Shown here: positions 16,682 to 25,767 of the stretch, piece after piece | Numbering within the stretch: position 1 is the stretch's first letter | How the letters are laid out: every line of letters begins with the position of its first letter | Source of the DNA: Planctomycetota bacterium | GTDB taxonomy: Bacteria > Planctomycetota > Phycisphaerae > Phycisphaerales > UBA1924 | Assembly (NCBI GenBank): GCA_024280755.1 | Contig: JAJRPN010000009.1 | Span: 19,613-83,612 of the forward strand | Length of the DNA stretch: 64,000 bases | Direction: 5' to 3' | The notes under the pieces: model-generated | Database searches by the model: none | Seen by the model: the letters and a program-made list of their open reading frames with translations, nothing else | What the model was told of the DNA's origin: nothing | Position numbers and translations under genes: made by a program

Positions 16682-18093
16682 ATCTGTTCCTGCGCGAGCA
16701 TGACGCACTATCGCAGATCGAGCCCATGGGCATCGCTGGACGCGTGAGTTCGGTGCGCGGGTTGACACTTTTAGCGACAGATCTCGCGGTACCGATCGGA
16801 TCGCTTGTCGAGATCGATTCACCAAGACAAGCATCGATCAAGAAAACGATCGCTGGCGAAGTCGTCGGGTTCGAAGCGGGGCACACGATCATCATGCTCC
16901 TCGCCGATACCACCGGGATCATCCCTGGCGCAACAGTTCGGCTCAAACAGATTTTTCAAGCAGCTCCGGTTTCGCACGCGATGCTCGGACGGGTCATCAA
17001 CGGGCTCGGCGAACCGATTGATAGCCTCGGGCCAATCGCCCAAACGATTCATCGCCCACTTAATCCATCACCGATCAGCCCGATGGATCGCAAGCGGATC
17101 GATCAACCATTGCGGACAGGTGTTCGAGCGATTGATCTGATGACGCCGATGGGGCGTGGGCAACGCCTTGGCATCTTTGCAGGGCCCGGTGTTGGCAAAT
17201 CGACACTGCTTGGACAAATAGCACGAGGAACCGATGCCGATATCAATGTCATCGCACTGATTGGCGAACGCGGGCGAGAAGTATTGGACTTTATCGATCA
17301 CTCGCTTGGCGAAGAAGGACTCAAACGCTCGGTCGTGATCGTGGCGACAAGCGACGAGTCGCCGTTGTTACGAATTCGAGCCGCCAAACTCGCCAGCACC
17401 ACCGCCGAGTATTTTCGTGACGGTGGGCATGATGTGATGCTGATGATGGATTCGGTCACGCGTTTCGCACACGCCCAAAGACAAGTCGGACTCAGCGTTG
17501 GCGAGCCACCGGCAACCAAAGGCTACACGCCTTCTGTGTTCTCGACGCTGGCAACATTGCTCGAACGAGCCGGGTGCATCAAGCTCCCAAACGGGCGCAA
17601 TGGCTCGATCACGGGGTTGTACACGATCCTTGTCGAAGGCGACGACATGACCGAGCCGATCTCCGATGCTGCTCGTGGGATTCTTGATGGGCACATTGTG
17701 CTTAGCCGAAAGCTTGCACATAAGGGGCATTTTCCTGCGATTGATGTGCTTGATTCGGTCTCGCGTGTCGCAGGTGATGTCTCACAAAGCGGGCATATCG
17801 CTGGGCGTCAACAGTTTTCCAAGCTCATCGCCGCCCATCGAGAGATCGAAGACCTGCTCCAAATCGGTGCATACGCATCTGGATCGAACCCCGAAGCCGA
17901 TACCGCGATCGACATGATCGATGTCATCAATGAGCTGCTCCAACAGCGGACCAACGAACAAGCCCCGTTCCAGCCAGCGTGTGATCTGATGGTCAAGCTC
18001 GCTTTTCAATCTGGCGAGATGATCCAACAACGACGCTCCCTTGGGCAAATCAACCAACAACATAACCAACAACATAATCAACAACAGGCGTAG
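16678..18093 (+). CDS. fliI: Flagellum-specific export ATPase FliI
   Basis: A 471-residue ATPase of the F1-beta-like type III export family. Walker A GPGVGKST (residues 176-183), ALIGERGREV, the Walker B region MLMMDSVTRFAHAQR, GEPPATKGYTPSVFS and the catalytic Glu region are all present. It forms a hexamer at the export gate and unloads chaperones. The C-terminus ends in an unusual Gln/His/Asn-rich tail (residues 458-471, encoded by near-tandem repeats around 18051-18090) not needed by the family. It overlaps fliH and is followed by fliJ. Confidence 0.95.
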   Translation: MNLFLREHDALSQIEPMGIAGRVSSVRGLTLLATDLAVPIGSLVEIDSPRQASIKKTIAGEVVGFEAGHTIIMLLADTTGIIPGATVRLKQIFQAAPVSHAMLGRVINGLGEPIDSLGPIAQTIHRPLNPSPISPMDRKRIDQPLRTGVRAIDLMTPMGRGQRLGIFAGPGVGKSTLLGQIARGTDADINVIALIGERGREVLDFIDHSLGEEGLKRSVVIVATSDESPLLRIRAAKLASTTAEYFRDGGHDVMLMMDSVTRFAHAQRQVGLSVGEPPATKGYTPSVFSTLATLLERAGCIKLPNGRNGSITGLYTILVEGDDMTEPISDAARGILDGHIVLSRKLAHKGHFPAIDVLDSVSRVAGDVSQSGHIAGRQQFSKLIAAHREIEDLLQIGAYASGSNPEADTAIDMIDVINELLQQRTNEQAPFQPACDLMVKLAFQSGEMIQQRRSLGQINQQHNQQHNQQQA

Positions 18094-18116
18094 GTGACCA
18101 ATAGAAACAAACGACA

Positions 18117-18581
18117 ATGGCTCGATTCCAGTTTAAACTCCAACCCGTGCTCGACCAACGCCAACGCGAAGAACGCGACGAGCAGCTCGTCGTCGCGCTG
18201 CTCGAACGCGAGCGGCTGGCATTGGAATCGCGTATCCGCCAATGTCAGCTTATGATGGAAGATGAACGATCAACACTCAGCGCCGCGTTGGCGACCGGGC
18301 AAAGCGTTGATCTTCGAGCGGTCAAAATGCAAGCGGGCGCCACGCTTGGGCATAACTTCGATGCTCAGCGTGCGGTTCTCGAACTTGCCGGCGTATTTCA
18401 TAAACTCAAAGCTGCCCGTCAAGAACTCGGGCAGGCAGCAGCCAGAAGAAAAGCAATCGAACTCCTCCGCGATCAACAACTCGAAGAGTATCAAAGAGCA
18501 ATCAACCTGAAAGAATCACAAGAACTCGACGAAATGACCGTGATGCGGTTTCGCCGAACAACTGATGGAATCAAGCTATGA
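18117..18581 (+). CDS. fliJ: Flagellar export protein FliJ
   Basis: A 154-residue, almost entirely coiled-coil protein. The opening ARFQFKLQPVLDQRQREE is the typical FliJ start, followed by long heptad helices and a C-terminal ending EYQRAINLKESQELDEMTVMRF. FliJ is the stalk-like partner inside the FliI hexamer and contacts FlhA. Length (about 145-155) and position after fliI fit. It overlaps the next gene by four bases. Confidence 0.85.
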   Translation: MARFQFKLQPVLDQRQREERDEQLVVALLERERLALESRIRQCQLMMEDERSTLSAALATGQSVDLRAVKMQAGATLGHNFDAQRAVLELAGVFHKLKAARQELGQAAARRKAIELLRDQQLEEYQRAINLKESQELDEMTVMRFRRTTDGIKL

Positions 18582-19267
18582 AAACACTCACCAAAGCAAT
18601 CCTGGTCATCGCGATACTCAACTTGCTCGCAGTGCTTGCTGGAGCCGGGTGGTTGTTCTCGTCGGGTCGAATCAACAAAGCCCGCATGACAAACATGACC
18701 ATGCTCTTCAACGAGCCAGTCGCTATCGAAGAAGCCAAGCTCAAAGCCGAGCAGGCACAGATCGACAAGGAACTCGCCGAGCAGATCAAGCCTTTGCCCG
18801 CTATCCCCCTCAACGCCCAAGAACGCAACCTTGTCCGCGTCGAGATGACCCAGATCGACCGCCAAAGGCTCGATCGGATGAAGCGAGAGGTTAAAAATCT
18901 TCAAGACACCCTCCGCCGAGAGCGAGAACTCTTGATCCTCGATCGAATCGATCTTCAGAAGGAAAAAGAGGAGTTCGGTGCGATGCGTGATCGTCTGGCA
19001 GGGCTCGAAGGCGGCAAACAGTTCAAAAAATCACTCGCCACGATCACAGGTATGAAATCGAAGGATGCCAAGACCGTGCTGAGTAACCTGCTGGGGGATT
19101 CGAAGAAGGAAGAGGTGGTCACTTATCTGAGTTCGATGGGCGATCGTGAACGGACGAGTATCTTGACCGAGTTCGTCAAATCGGGCGAAGATCAGTTGGC
19201 AGCCGATTTGCTTGAGTCTATCAGACTGCGTGGTTTAGAAAGCACGCCTTCTGATAAGGCCGATTAA
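18578..19267 (+). CDS. MotE-like membrane coiled-coil protein with MgtE-N-like domain
   Basis: A 229-residue protein with one N-terminal membrane helix (residues 7-28), a long charged coiled coil (about 45-145) and a C-terminal helical domain (GMKSKDAKTVLSNL ... EEVVTYLSSMGDRERTSILTEF) that resembles the MgtE intracellular N domain. This architecture and its place between fliJ and fliK match the MotE/FliJ-linked proteins of other flagellar clusters, where MotE chaperones the stator protein MotC. Function here is inference. It overlaps fliJ (ATGA) and abuts fliK. Confidence 0.65.
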   Translation: MKTLTKAILVIAILNLLAVLAGAGWLFSSGRINKARMTNMTMLFNEPVAIEEAKLKAEQAQIDKELAEQIKPLPAIPLNAQERNLVRVEMTQIDRQRLDRMKREVKNLQDTLRRERELLILDRIDLQKEKEEFGAMRDRLAGLEGGKQFKKSLATITGMKSKDAKTVLSNLLGDSKKEEVVTYLSSMGDRERTSILTEFVKSGEDQLAADLLESIRLRGLESTPSDKAD

Positions 19268-20842
19268 ATGCACCCAACACTACTCGATAACACACACACT
19301 ATTGGCAATGCACCAACACAGAGCACGCGATTTGTGCGCTCAGACGGCGCATCTGATGCGCTCGGCTTTGCGCAAGTTATGCAGGCTTTCGAAGCCGAGC
19401 AACAATCGCTCAGTGCAGATCGGGCTGATCGTAACCAAGCAGGTACTCAATCTTCAAGCGAGGATCAGCTTATTGAGCAAGACGAAGAGTCAGATCCAAC
19501 TTCTTATGAAGAGAAGCCCAGCGATCAGTCTGCTCAATCTGATCAACAACAATCCCAAACAGATCGCGCCGAACAGACAGGCAATGTCGATCAAGCTACA
19601 AACAGCAATGCCGAGCAGGTCCAGCCAACTCCGAGTGACGCATCGAGCAGCCCTGTTACCACTGATGCGAAGAATCAGGTCAATCATCCACAAACGAATA
19701 CGACCCAGCCTCAACAAAGCCAGGCGAGCCAAATACAAACAACTGGCCAGGTGAATGTTGGTGATGAATCAGCGTTTCGGCTGCTCGAAAACCAGAGCGA
19801 CCAAGCCCGTCTGACAATCAAAGGCGTTGTCCGATCAATGACCCACGCGGCCGACGCAAATCTCACCGCGCTCGCGGTGAATACTCGGCTTGGACAAGAT
19901 CAACCGATCCAAGAACCAACAGTGCAAGTGCCCGCTCAGACTCAGCCGATTCAACCACCTACAGATACGCAACGCTCGCAGGCATCGTCTCAGCAAAGTC
20001 CCCAGCTTCAAACGCCTGATCTTCCTGCTACGCCTCAGGTGATACCCGCCAACTCGCTCCCAACTCAACATGTCCAGGCACAACCAAGAAGCGAGATTCA
20101 ACAACCAATTCCAGCACAAGCATTACCAGAATCTGGGCAAACCCAAAGCCAACGATCAGATGTGGCGAGCATGGTTTCGCAAGTTGTTCCTAGTGCTCAG
20201 CCGCAAGAAGCTTCTGCAATCAGCTTGAGCGCACGCAATCTCGCGGGGATCAATCGTACGCAGAATCAACAAGTGATTCGCACAGTGACCAGCATCGATT
20301 CGGGCAATGTTGGCAATCAACCAAACAGCACCGATTCAGGATCGCAAGTCGGAAAGATGCAGCCGACGGAGATGCTCTCCGAAACACGCCGGGCATCGGT
20401 AATGGCCCAGGTCCAGCGTGGGTTGGCATCATTGCTCCGTTCGGGCGACAATGAAATGACACTCAAGCTCACGCCTGGACACCTCGGCGAGATCCGAATC
20501 CAGATCAAAACCCAAGGCGATCAACTCGCGATACGATTTGAAACCTCGTCCCAAGAAGCGACCCAATACCTCAACGCGAGCGTGAAGGATCTGACATCCA
20601 ACCTGCTCGCCAAAGGCATGAATCTCCAATCGGTTGAGATCAATCACGAGGCTCCGGAAGAATCAGCAAACACCAACGAACAAAATGGTACAAACCCGGA
20701 TGCTCGATCATCAGACCGCGATCATCAACAATCCAATGAGCACTCATCCCATCAACGAGCCAACGAGGCGTTCGATGATGATCTGCAATCCGACCAACCC
20801 GAATCCGTCTGGACCGAACTCGGCCTCGACGCAATCGCATAA
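19268..20842 (+). CDS. fliK: Flagellar hook-length control protein FliK
   Basis: A 524-residue protein. Residues 1-370 are Gln/Ser/Pro/Asp-rich low-complexity sequence, the ruler region typical of FliK, and residues 385-465 form the conserved substrate-switch domain: NEMTLKLTPGHLGEIRIQIK, LAIRFETSSQEATQYLNASVKDL and MNLQSVEIN. FliK is exported to measure the hook and then flips FlhB specificity. A second polar Asn/Gln/Asp tail follows the domain. It directly follows the MotE-like gene and precedes flgD, as in many clusters. Confidence 0.88.
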   Translation: MHPTLLDNTHTIGNAPTQSTRFVRSDGASDALGFAQVMQAFEAEQQSLSADRADRNQAGTQSSSEDQLIEQDEESDPTSYEEKPSDQSAQSDQQQSQTDRAEQTGNVDQATNSNAEQVQPTPSDASSSPVTTDAKNQVNHPQTNTTQPQQSQASQIQTTGQVNVGDESAFRLLENQSDQARLTIKGVVRSMTHAADANLTALAVNTRLGQDQPIQEPTVQVPAQTQPIQPPTDTQRSQASSQQSPQLQTPDLPATPQVIPANSLPTQHVQAQPRSEIQQPIPAQALPESGQTQSQRSDVASMVSQVVPSAQPQEASAISLSARNLAGINRTQNQQVIRTVTSIDSGNVGNQPNSTDSGSQVGKMQPTEMLSETRRASVMAQVQRGLASLLRSGDNEMTLKLTPGHLGEIRIQIKTQGDQLAIRFETSSQEATQYLNASVKDLTSNLLAKGMNLQSVEINHEAPEESANTNEQNGTNPDARSSDRDHQQSNEHSSHQRANEAFDDDLQSDQPESVWTELGLDAIA

Positions 20843-20863
20843 TCATACCTGAAGGACTCCGCC

Positions 20864-21475
20864 ATGAGCTCTATCGACGCCTTTACGCCAAACTCATCGA
20901 CCGCAACAGCATCTTCCGATGCGTTCTCCACGCTGACAAGTGGTCAGTTTCTTCAAATCATCTTTACCGAACTCCAAAATCAGGATCCACTGGAACCAAA
21001 CGACACCAGCGCGATGCTCGATCAGCTCTCTACGCTGCGTGCGATCGAATCCGATACACAGATGGTTGCTTCGCTCGAGCGCATGGTGGTTCAGAGTGAA
21101 CTCGCGTCGGCATCACAGCTCATCGGCTCGCTCGTCTCAGGCATCACCCTCGACAATCGGCGTGTGTCCGATCTGGTGATCTCCGTTTCGATGACCCAAG
21201 ATGGCCCGGTGCTCAATATGTTCGATGGCTCACGGATGTTCTTCCGCAATGTCGACGAGATCGTTGGCCCGATCGATGACTTTATTGATGATGACATCGA
21301 CGATGACATTGATGATGATATCGACAACGATGATGATATCGATGATGACACAAACAACGATACGAACAGAATCAAGCCTCACATTATCGATGTGAACCCA
21401 GACGATGCCCAGATCGATACTGATCCTGGAATCGATATCGACCCTGTTCGGAAAACCGTATCGAGCAATGTCTAA
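20864..21475 (+). CDS. flgD: Flagellar hook-capping protein FlgD with Asp-rich tail
   Basis: A 203-residue FlgD. The N-terminal scaffold motif FLQIIFTELQNQDPLEPNDTSAMLDQLSTLRAIES (residues about 26-60) is diagnostic. The rest lacks the usual Tudor/FnIII domain pair of E. coli-type FlgD (about 230 residues) and instead carries an acidic stretch at residues 138-170 made of D-D-D-I-D repeats and a further Asp-rich end. The DNA there (21275-21362) is a degenerate GATGAC/ATC repeat. The N-terminal part alone defines the hook-assembly function. Confidence 0.85.
   Translation: MSSIDAFTPNSSTATASSDAFSTLTSGQFLQIIFTELQNQDPLEPNDTSAMLDQLSTLRAIESDTQMVASLERMVVQSELASASQLIGSLVSGITLDNRRVSDLVISVSMTQDGPVLNMFDGSRMFFRNVDEIVGPIDDFIDDDIDDDIDDDIDNDDDIDDDTNNDTNRIKPHIIDVNPDDAQIDTDPGIDIDPVRKTVSSNV
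21275..21362 (+). repeat. Degenerate 12-base tandem repeat coding an Asp-rich run in FlgD
   Basis: Units close to GATGATGACATC recur about seven times in frame and encode repeated D-D-D-I. Unit boundaries drift by point changes. The tract is likely to vary in length between strains by slippage. Confidence 0.7.
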
Positions 21476-21505
21476 CACGCTCATCAACGCACAGCGGCGG
21501 GGCAG

Positions 21506-22000
21506 ATGAAATCTATCGAAACCGAACTTCTCGAATCACTTGGCGCTGGTGTGCATCTCTTAGATGCGCACCATGCCGCTATGCCTACCAGTGGTGCAGA
21601 CTTCGGTTCGCTCCTTGGCGACGCACTCAACGGGAAGCCTAAGACAGAGCTTGGCGTCCGCTTTGGGCCTGCGGTTTCAGGCATGTTCGGCATTGATCAG
21701 CAGAAGAAAATTGCCCACGGGATCGACCGGGCAGCAGCAAGCGGTGTGGATCATGCGCTCATTTTGCACGATCAGCGAACGCTGCGCGTTGATGTGCGCA
21801 ATCGGGTCGTGCTTGATGTGTACAAGCTTTCAGATCACGAGGTTATCGACGGGATCGACGGCTTTGTATCGCTCCAAACATCTGAAAACAAAGAAGATCC
21901 TGCGAGTATCGATACATCCGATACGGGCGGTTTTCGTCCGGCACGCGTTGTGCGAAACGCATCGCTGGTGCATGCCCTTGCTGGACGCGCACCAGATTGA
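21506..22000 (+). CDS. Flagellar operon protein of the TIGR02530 type
   Basis: A 164-residue protein between flgD and flgE. Its middle, DQQKKIAHGIDRAAASGVDHALILHDQRTLRVDVRNRVVLDVYK, shown here in parts, has the pattern of the small 'flagellar operon protein' TIGR02530 found at this same place in many bacteria: an N-terminal helix, an 'A-x-x-x-G-x-x-x-A-L-I-L' strand and an 'N-R-x-V' strand. The family's job in hook assembly is not well established. The 3' extension after residue 120 is unmatched. Confidence 0.6.
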   Translation: MKSIETELLESLGAGVHLLDAHHAAMPTSGADFGSLLGDALNGKPKTELGVRFGPAVSGMFGIDQQKKIAHGIDRAAASGVDHALILHDQRTLRVDVRNRVVLDVYKLSDHEVIDGIDGFVSLQTSENKEDPASIDTSDTGGFRPARVVRNASLVHALAGRAPD

Positions 22001-22018
22001 CCGCTCTGAATCAATACA

Positions 22019-22040
22019 CCGATCGTTTTCATTCGATCGG
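22019..22040 (+). promoter_or_regulatory. Hairpin just upstream of flgE
   Basis: CCGATCG (22019-22025) and CGATCGG (22034-22040) form a perfect 7-base stem with an 8-base loop, 17 bases before the flgE ATG. No T-run follows. It may be an mRNA processing or stabilising stem that sets hook protein levels. Confidence 0.35.
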
Positions 22041-22057
22041 GTACGGAAGGATACTCA

Positions 22058-23803
22058 ATGGCTCTCACTACCGCACTCTTCGCAGGGTTGTCAGGACTCA
22101 ACGCTCACTCGGCCAAGCTCGATGTCATCGGTAACAATGTTGCCAATGTCAATACAACCGCGTTTAAGAGTTCACGCATGCTCTTCGAATCGCTCTTTTC
22201 TCAGAGCCTCGGGTTTGGTACAAGCCCAAGCGAGATTCGTGGCGGCGTAAATCCCAAGCAGATCGGTAACGGCGTCGGGATCGCAGGGATCCAACGAGAT
22301 TTTAGTGCTGCGGGTTTTACAGGCACGGGTGATCTTCGCGATATGGCGATTGATGGTAACGGGTTCTTCCTCGTTCAAAGAGCGGGCGTGAACTTCTATA
22401 CGCGGGCAGGCACCTTCCGCCAAGACTCCGATGACAACCTTGCCACCGCGACCGGCGAAAAACTCCTCGGCTACGCAGTCGATGAAAACTTCAATATCCT
22501 CACCGGCGAGCTTGTTCCGATCAACATCCCCGTCGGCAAGCAGACTATCGCCGAGGCAACACGAAACATCGCACTTGTTGGGAATCTTAACAAGGACGGA
22601 GATATCCCAACCCAAGGAACGATCATCGATCTGATGGGCACCGAAACCGCAGGGTTTTCAGCGGTTGGCGGCGGGTTTATCGATTCCACAACACTGCTCA
22701 TCAATATCGAAGATCCAGATTCTCCTGGCTCAGGCACCCCAGCATTCGCAGCGGGGCAGTCGATCCGGTTCCGAGGCGACGATGGCGCAACGCGCGGCGG
22801 CACAGACCTCCCCGACGGCACACTCGATATTACCGCGTCGACAACCGTTCAAGAATACATGGATTTTCTTGCGTCGACCATCGGTATTCAAACCACCGGC
22901 TCGGCAAACCCAGACGGCAATACGCCGGGCGTGACCGTCGATCCGCTCACTGGTGTGATTCGCATCGTAAGTAATGTCGGCACAGTCAACGATCTCGTCA
23001 TCGCACCAGGCAATATCGAACTGCTCGATTCTGCAGGCGGTTCATTGGGCGCACCGTTTGTAACAGACAAGGTCGCGTCAGCCGACGGCGAGAGCATCCG
23101 AACAACCATTGTTGGATATGATTCACTCGGTACTGAGGTTTCGGTCAATGTCTCGATGGTGCTCGATTCAACACCCGATACTGGCCCGGTCTGGAGATAT
23201 TTCATCGATTCGCAAGACGACACCGGCGGCTCGTTCGCCTTGTCGACAGGAACGATGGGCTTCGATACCAACGGCCAGCCAGATCCAGACGACTCAGAAA
23301 TCTCCCTCACCATCGACCGTTCAGATACTGGTGCAGATCCACTTCTCAGTTGGACCATCCAACTGCTCTCAGATAAGGGCAACACCACATCGCTCGCGGC
23401 TTCGCCATCAAGCATGATCGGATTGACCATCGACGGGCTCCCACCAGGAACGCTTCAATCGTTTGCAGCTGGTGAAGATGGAGTGATCTTTGGTCGATTC
23501 TCCAACGGTGCCGTGAAGACAATGGGGCAGGTTGTCCTTGCCAACTTCACCAACCCCGCAGGGTTGATCGATGAGGGTGGCAACTTGTTCACCACCGGGC
23601 CAAACTCTGGCCCAGCCTCGATTGCGCCTCCGGGAGTCCTCGGTATTGGTTCGCTCGTCTCAGGTGCGCTCGAACTCTCCAATGTTGATCTCGGTGAAGA
23701 GTTCACCAATATGATCCTCACCTCGACGGGCTACTCGGCTTCGTCGCGTGTGATCAGAACAGCGGACGAACTCATGCAGCAGCTTCTGGTATTGGGCCGA
23801 TAA
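22058..23803 (+). CDS. flgE: Flagellar hook protein FlgE
   Basis: A 581-residue hook protein. The N-terminal ALTTALFAGLSGLNAHSAKL and NNVANVNTTAFKSSR, then SLGFGTSPSEIRGG and GFFLV-type core strands, identify FlgE; the C-terminal SNVDLGEEFTNMILTSTGYSASSRVI pairs with the N-terminal helix in the hook. The central region (about 170-440) is longer than in E. coli FlgE (402 residues), indicating extra surface domains. Exported by the type III apparatus, length-controlled by FliK and capped by FlgD, both just upstream. Confidence 0.93.
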   Translation: MALTTALFAGLSGLNAHSAKLDVIGNNVANVNTTAFKSSRMLFESLFSQSLGFGTSPSEIRGGVNPKQIGNGVGIAGIQRDFSAAGFTGTGDLRDMAIDGNGFFLVQRAGVNFYTRAGTFRQDSDDNLATATGEKLLGYAVDENFNILTGELVPINIPVGKQTIAEATRNIALVGNLNKDGDIPTQGTIIDLMGTETAGFSAVGGGFIDSTTLLINIEDPDSPGSGTPAFAAGQSIRFRGDDGATRGGTDLPDGTLDITASTTVQEYMDFLASTIGIQTTGSANPDGNTPGVTVDPLTGVIRIVSNVGTVNDLVIAPGNIELLDSAGGSLGAPFVTDKVASADGESIRTTIVGYDSLGTEVSVNVSMVLDSTPDTGPVWRYFIDSQDDTGGSFALSTGTMGFDTNGQPDPDDSEISLTIDRSDTGADPLLSWTIQLLSDKGNTTSLAASPSSMIGLTIDGLPPGTLQSFAAGEDGVIFGRFSNGAVKTMGQVVLANFTNPAGLIDEGGNLFTTGPNSGPASIAPPGVLGIGSLVSGALELSNVDLGEEFTNMILTSTGYSASSRVIRTADELMQQLLVLGR

Positions 23804-23838
23804 GTAGTCAAGATTCAGAGCGGGAGTTAGGAACTGAA

Positions 23839-24036
23839 ATGATCGCGGTCACACGACTCAACGGGCAAAAATTTGTCCTCAATGCAGAACTGATCAGGAC
23901 GATCGAAGAGAGTCCGGACACGATTATCACATTGATCTCCGGCGAGCACCTCGTCGTCAAAGAGCCAAGCAAGGAAATCGTCAAACGCGTCATCGAGTTT
24001 GAGCGATCATTGCGTCGGTTATGCTCGCCCGCATAG
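23839..24036 (+). CDS. flbD: FlbD-family flagellar protein
   Basis: A 65-residue protein with the compact FlbD/FlrD signature MIAVTRLNGQKFVLNAELI, TIEESPDTIITLISG and EHLVVKEPSKEIVKRVIEF. The family lies next to flgE or motA in Firmicutes, spirochaetes and deltaproteobacteria. It is not the Caulobacter regulator of the same name. Its function is unclear. AGTTAGGAA provides a weak ribosome site. The motA promoter follows its stop. Confidence 0.85.
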   Translation: MIAVTRLNGQKFVLNAELIRTIEESPDTIITLISGEHLVVKEPSKEIVKRVIEFERSLRRLCSPA

Positions 24037-24096
24037 ACCCAGCGTCCGAATATCTCTTTTCGCACCCTCTAATCCGCCGAATCCTACGGTGTTGAT

Positions 24097-24123
24097 TAAG
24101 AATATCCCCAGCCACGACGATAA
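24097..24123 (+). promoter_or_regulatory. Sigma-28 promoter for motA-motB-fliL
   Basis: TAAGAATA at 24097-24104 and GACGATAA at 24116-24123, exactly 11 bases apart, fit TAAAGTTT-N11-GCCGATAA very well. The start site would be near 24130, 47 bases before the motA start codon. It puts the stator genes in the late (FliA) class, as in enterobacteria. Confidence 0.75.
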
Positions 24124-24176
24124 GCGGAATATGTGTTGGTTGCTCGGATGCTTCCCCAACACATGGAGGATTTGCG

Positions 24177-24950
24177 GTGGACTTAGCTACTGTCATTGGA
24201 CTTGTTGTTGCGCTTCTGTCGGTTGGACTCGCCATCGTGCTTGGTGGCGACCCGCTTGCGCTGATCAATATTCCATCTGTCGTGGTGGTCTTAGGTGGTG
24301 CTACCGGTGCGGTGATCTGTGCCTTTCCGCTCGCCAAAATTCTCAAAGTCCACACAGTCATCCTCAAATCCGTATTCAACGACACATCTGATGTCGGCGA
24401 AGTTATCAAAGAACTCGTCAAGTTTGCTGAGATCGCTCGACGCGAAGGTATCTTGAGCCTCGAAAATCATCTCGACGACATGAAAGAAGAGTTTGTTGTT
24501 CGCGGCATCAAAATGGCTGTTGACGGCACAGACCCAGAACTCATCCGCGTCATCATGGAGACCGAACTCGAAGGACTCATGGAACGCCACATGAACGGCA
24601 AGATGATCCTCGATCAGTTTGCTAAATATGCACCAGCTTTCGGGATGATCGGGACGCTCATGGGGTTGATCTTCATGCTCGGTTCGATGGACGACCCGGC
24701 ATCGATTGGTCCAAGTATGGCTGTGGCTCTGATTACGACGCTCTACGGTGCGGTGATCGCCAATGTATTTGCCGGCCCACTCGCCGACAAGCTCTACTGC
24801 AATGACCAGGCAGAAATCTTGCTCAAGACGGTCATTATCGCCGGGGTCATGTCTATTCAATCCGGTGACAATCCTCGCGTGGTCGAGAGCAAGCTCTTGA
24901 CTTACTTGCCACCATCAGAGCGTGCAGCGGTTTCTTCAGAAGCTGCGTAA
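24177..24950 (+). CDS. motA: Flagellar motor stator protein MotA
   Basis: A 257-residue inner-membrane protein with four membrane helices. It starts at GTG 24177, seven bases after GGAGG. GGDPLALINIPSVVVVLGG is the typical N-terminal pair of helices; the cytoplasmic loop carries RREGILSLENHL and DPELIRVIMETELEGLMERH, whose charged residues contact FliG; APAFGMIGTLMGLI and TTLYGAVIANVFAGPLADKL form the proton-channel helices. The Firmicute/delta-type short MotA fits best. It pairs with MotB downstream. Confidence 0.93.
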   Translation: MDLATVIGLVVALLSVGLAIVLGGDPLALINIPSVVVVLGGATGAVICAFPLAKILKVHTVILKSVFNDTSDVGEVIKELVKFAEIARREGILSLENHLDDMKEEFVVRGIKMAVDGTDPELIRVIMETELEGLMERHMNGKMILDQFAKYAPAFGMIGTLMGLIFMLGSMDDPASIGPSMAVALITTLYGAVIANVFAGPLADKLYCNDQAEILLKTVIIAGVMSIQSGDNPRVVESKLLTYLPPSERAAVSSEAA

Positions 24951-24990
24951 ACAACGATGATCGCCGAGCCAATATGGCGGGAGGTGTTTG

Positions 24991-25740
24991 ATGCCTGAGA
25001 AAAAAAAAGCACCCAAAGCAGAAGTCCCCGAGTGGGTACTCACCTTTGGCGATTTAATGTCGCTGTTGCTGTGTTTCTTTATTCTGCTCGCAGCATTCTC
25101 CGAACTCAAAAAACCACGCGAATACCAGGACATCATTGAATCAATCAACGAGGCAATGGGCGCGAGCGGCGGCATGGGCATGGCCCACATACTTGAGCGG
25201 CTCGATAACTCGATGATTACCGACCGCGATGAACGAGCTCGGCGCGATGGTGATAAGAAAAGCACCGATGAGAATGTCGAATCCAATGTGCCCGGCAAAG
25301 AAGAACAGGTCAATGTCGTCCAAGAAGGTGCCCGCCATGCCATCGGTGCATCGATCATCTTTGACGCTGGGAGCTATCAGCTCACCAAGCGAGATCAAGA
25401 CCTTATCCGTACGCTCATCGCCCCCAAGATTCGAGGACTCAACTACATCTGTCCAATCGTCGGGCATGCCTGGGGCATCGAAGACAAGCGTGTGTCTGGC
25501 GGCATGGGCTTTGACGAACTGGCGTTCAAGCGTGCGAAAACAGTCAAGGAGTTCCTCGTCCGAGAAGGTGGGGTAGATCCAACGATTCTGCGGGTTGAAT
25601 CGGCTGGCAACACCGAACCAAACAGCCTGGGCTCTGGCGGGCAAGAGGGCGATTCAAATCGCCGAGTACAGATATATCAAACCGGGCGGACTGTCGAACA
25701 AACACACCCGGATCCAAACTTCACAGGCGCAGGCGGATAA
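24991..25740 (+). CDS. motB: Flagellar motor stator protein MotB
   Basis: A 249-residue stator subunit. ATG 24991 is preferred over TTG 24988 because GGAGG sits six bases upstream. VLTFGDLMSLLLCFFILL (about 13-30) is the single membrane helix with the proton-binding Asp. A linker leads to the OmpA-like peptidoglycan-binding domain (IIFDAGSYQLTKRDQDLI, IVGHAWGIED, LAFKRAKTVKEFLV, NRRVQIYQ). It anchors the MotA4-5/MotB2 stator to peptidoglycan, which implies that this organism has some wall peptidoglycan. Confidence 0.92.
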   Translation: MPEKKKAPKAEVPEWVLTFGDLMSLLLCFFILLAAFSELKKPREYQDIIESINEAMGASGGMGMAHILERLDNSMITDRDERARRDGDKKSTDENVESNVPGKEEQVNVVQEGARHAIGASIIFDAGSYQLTKRDQDLIRTLIAPKIRGLNYICPIVGHAWGIEDKRVSGGMGFDELAFKRAKTVKEFLVREGGVDPTILRVESAGNTEPNSLGSGGQEGDSNRRVQIYQTGRTVEQTHPDPNFTGAGG

Positions 25741-25767
25741 CCCGCAGACGCGATCCGAGGTAGAACG

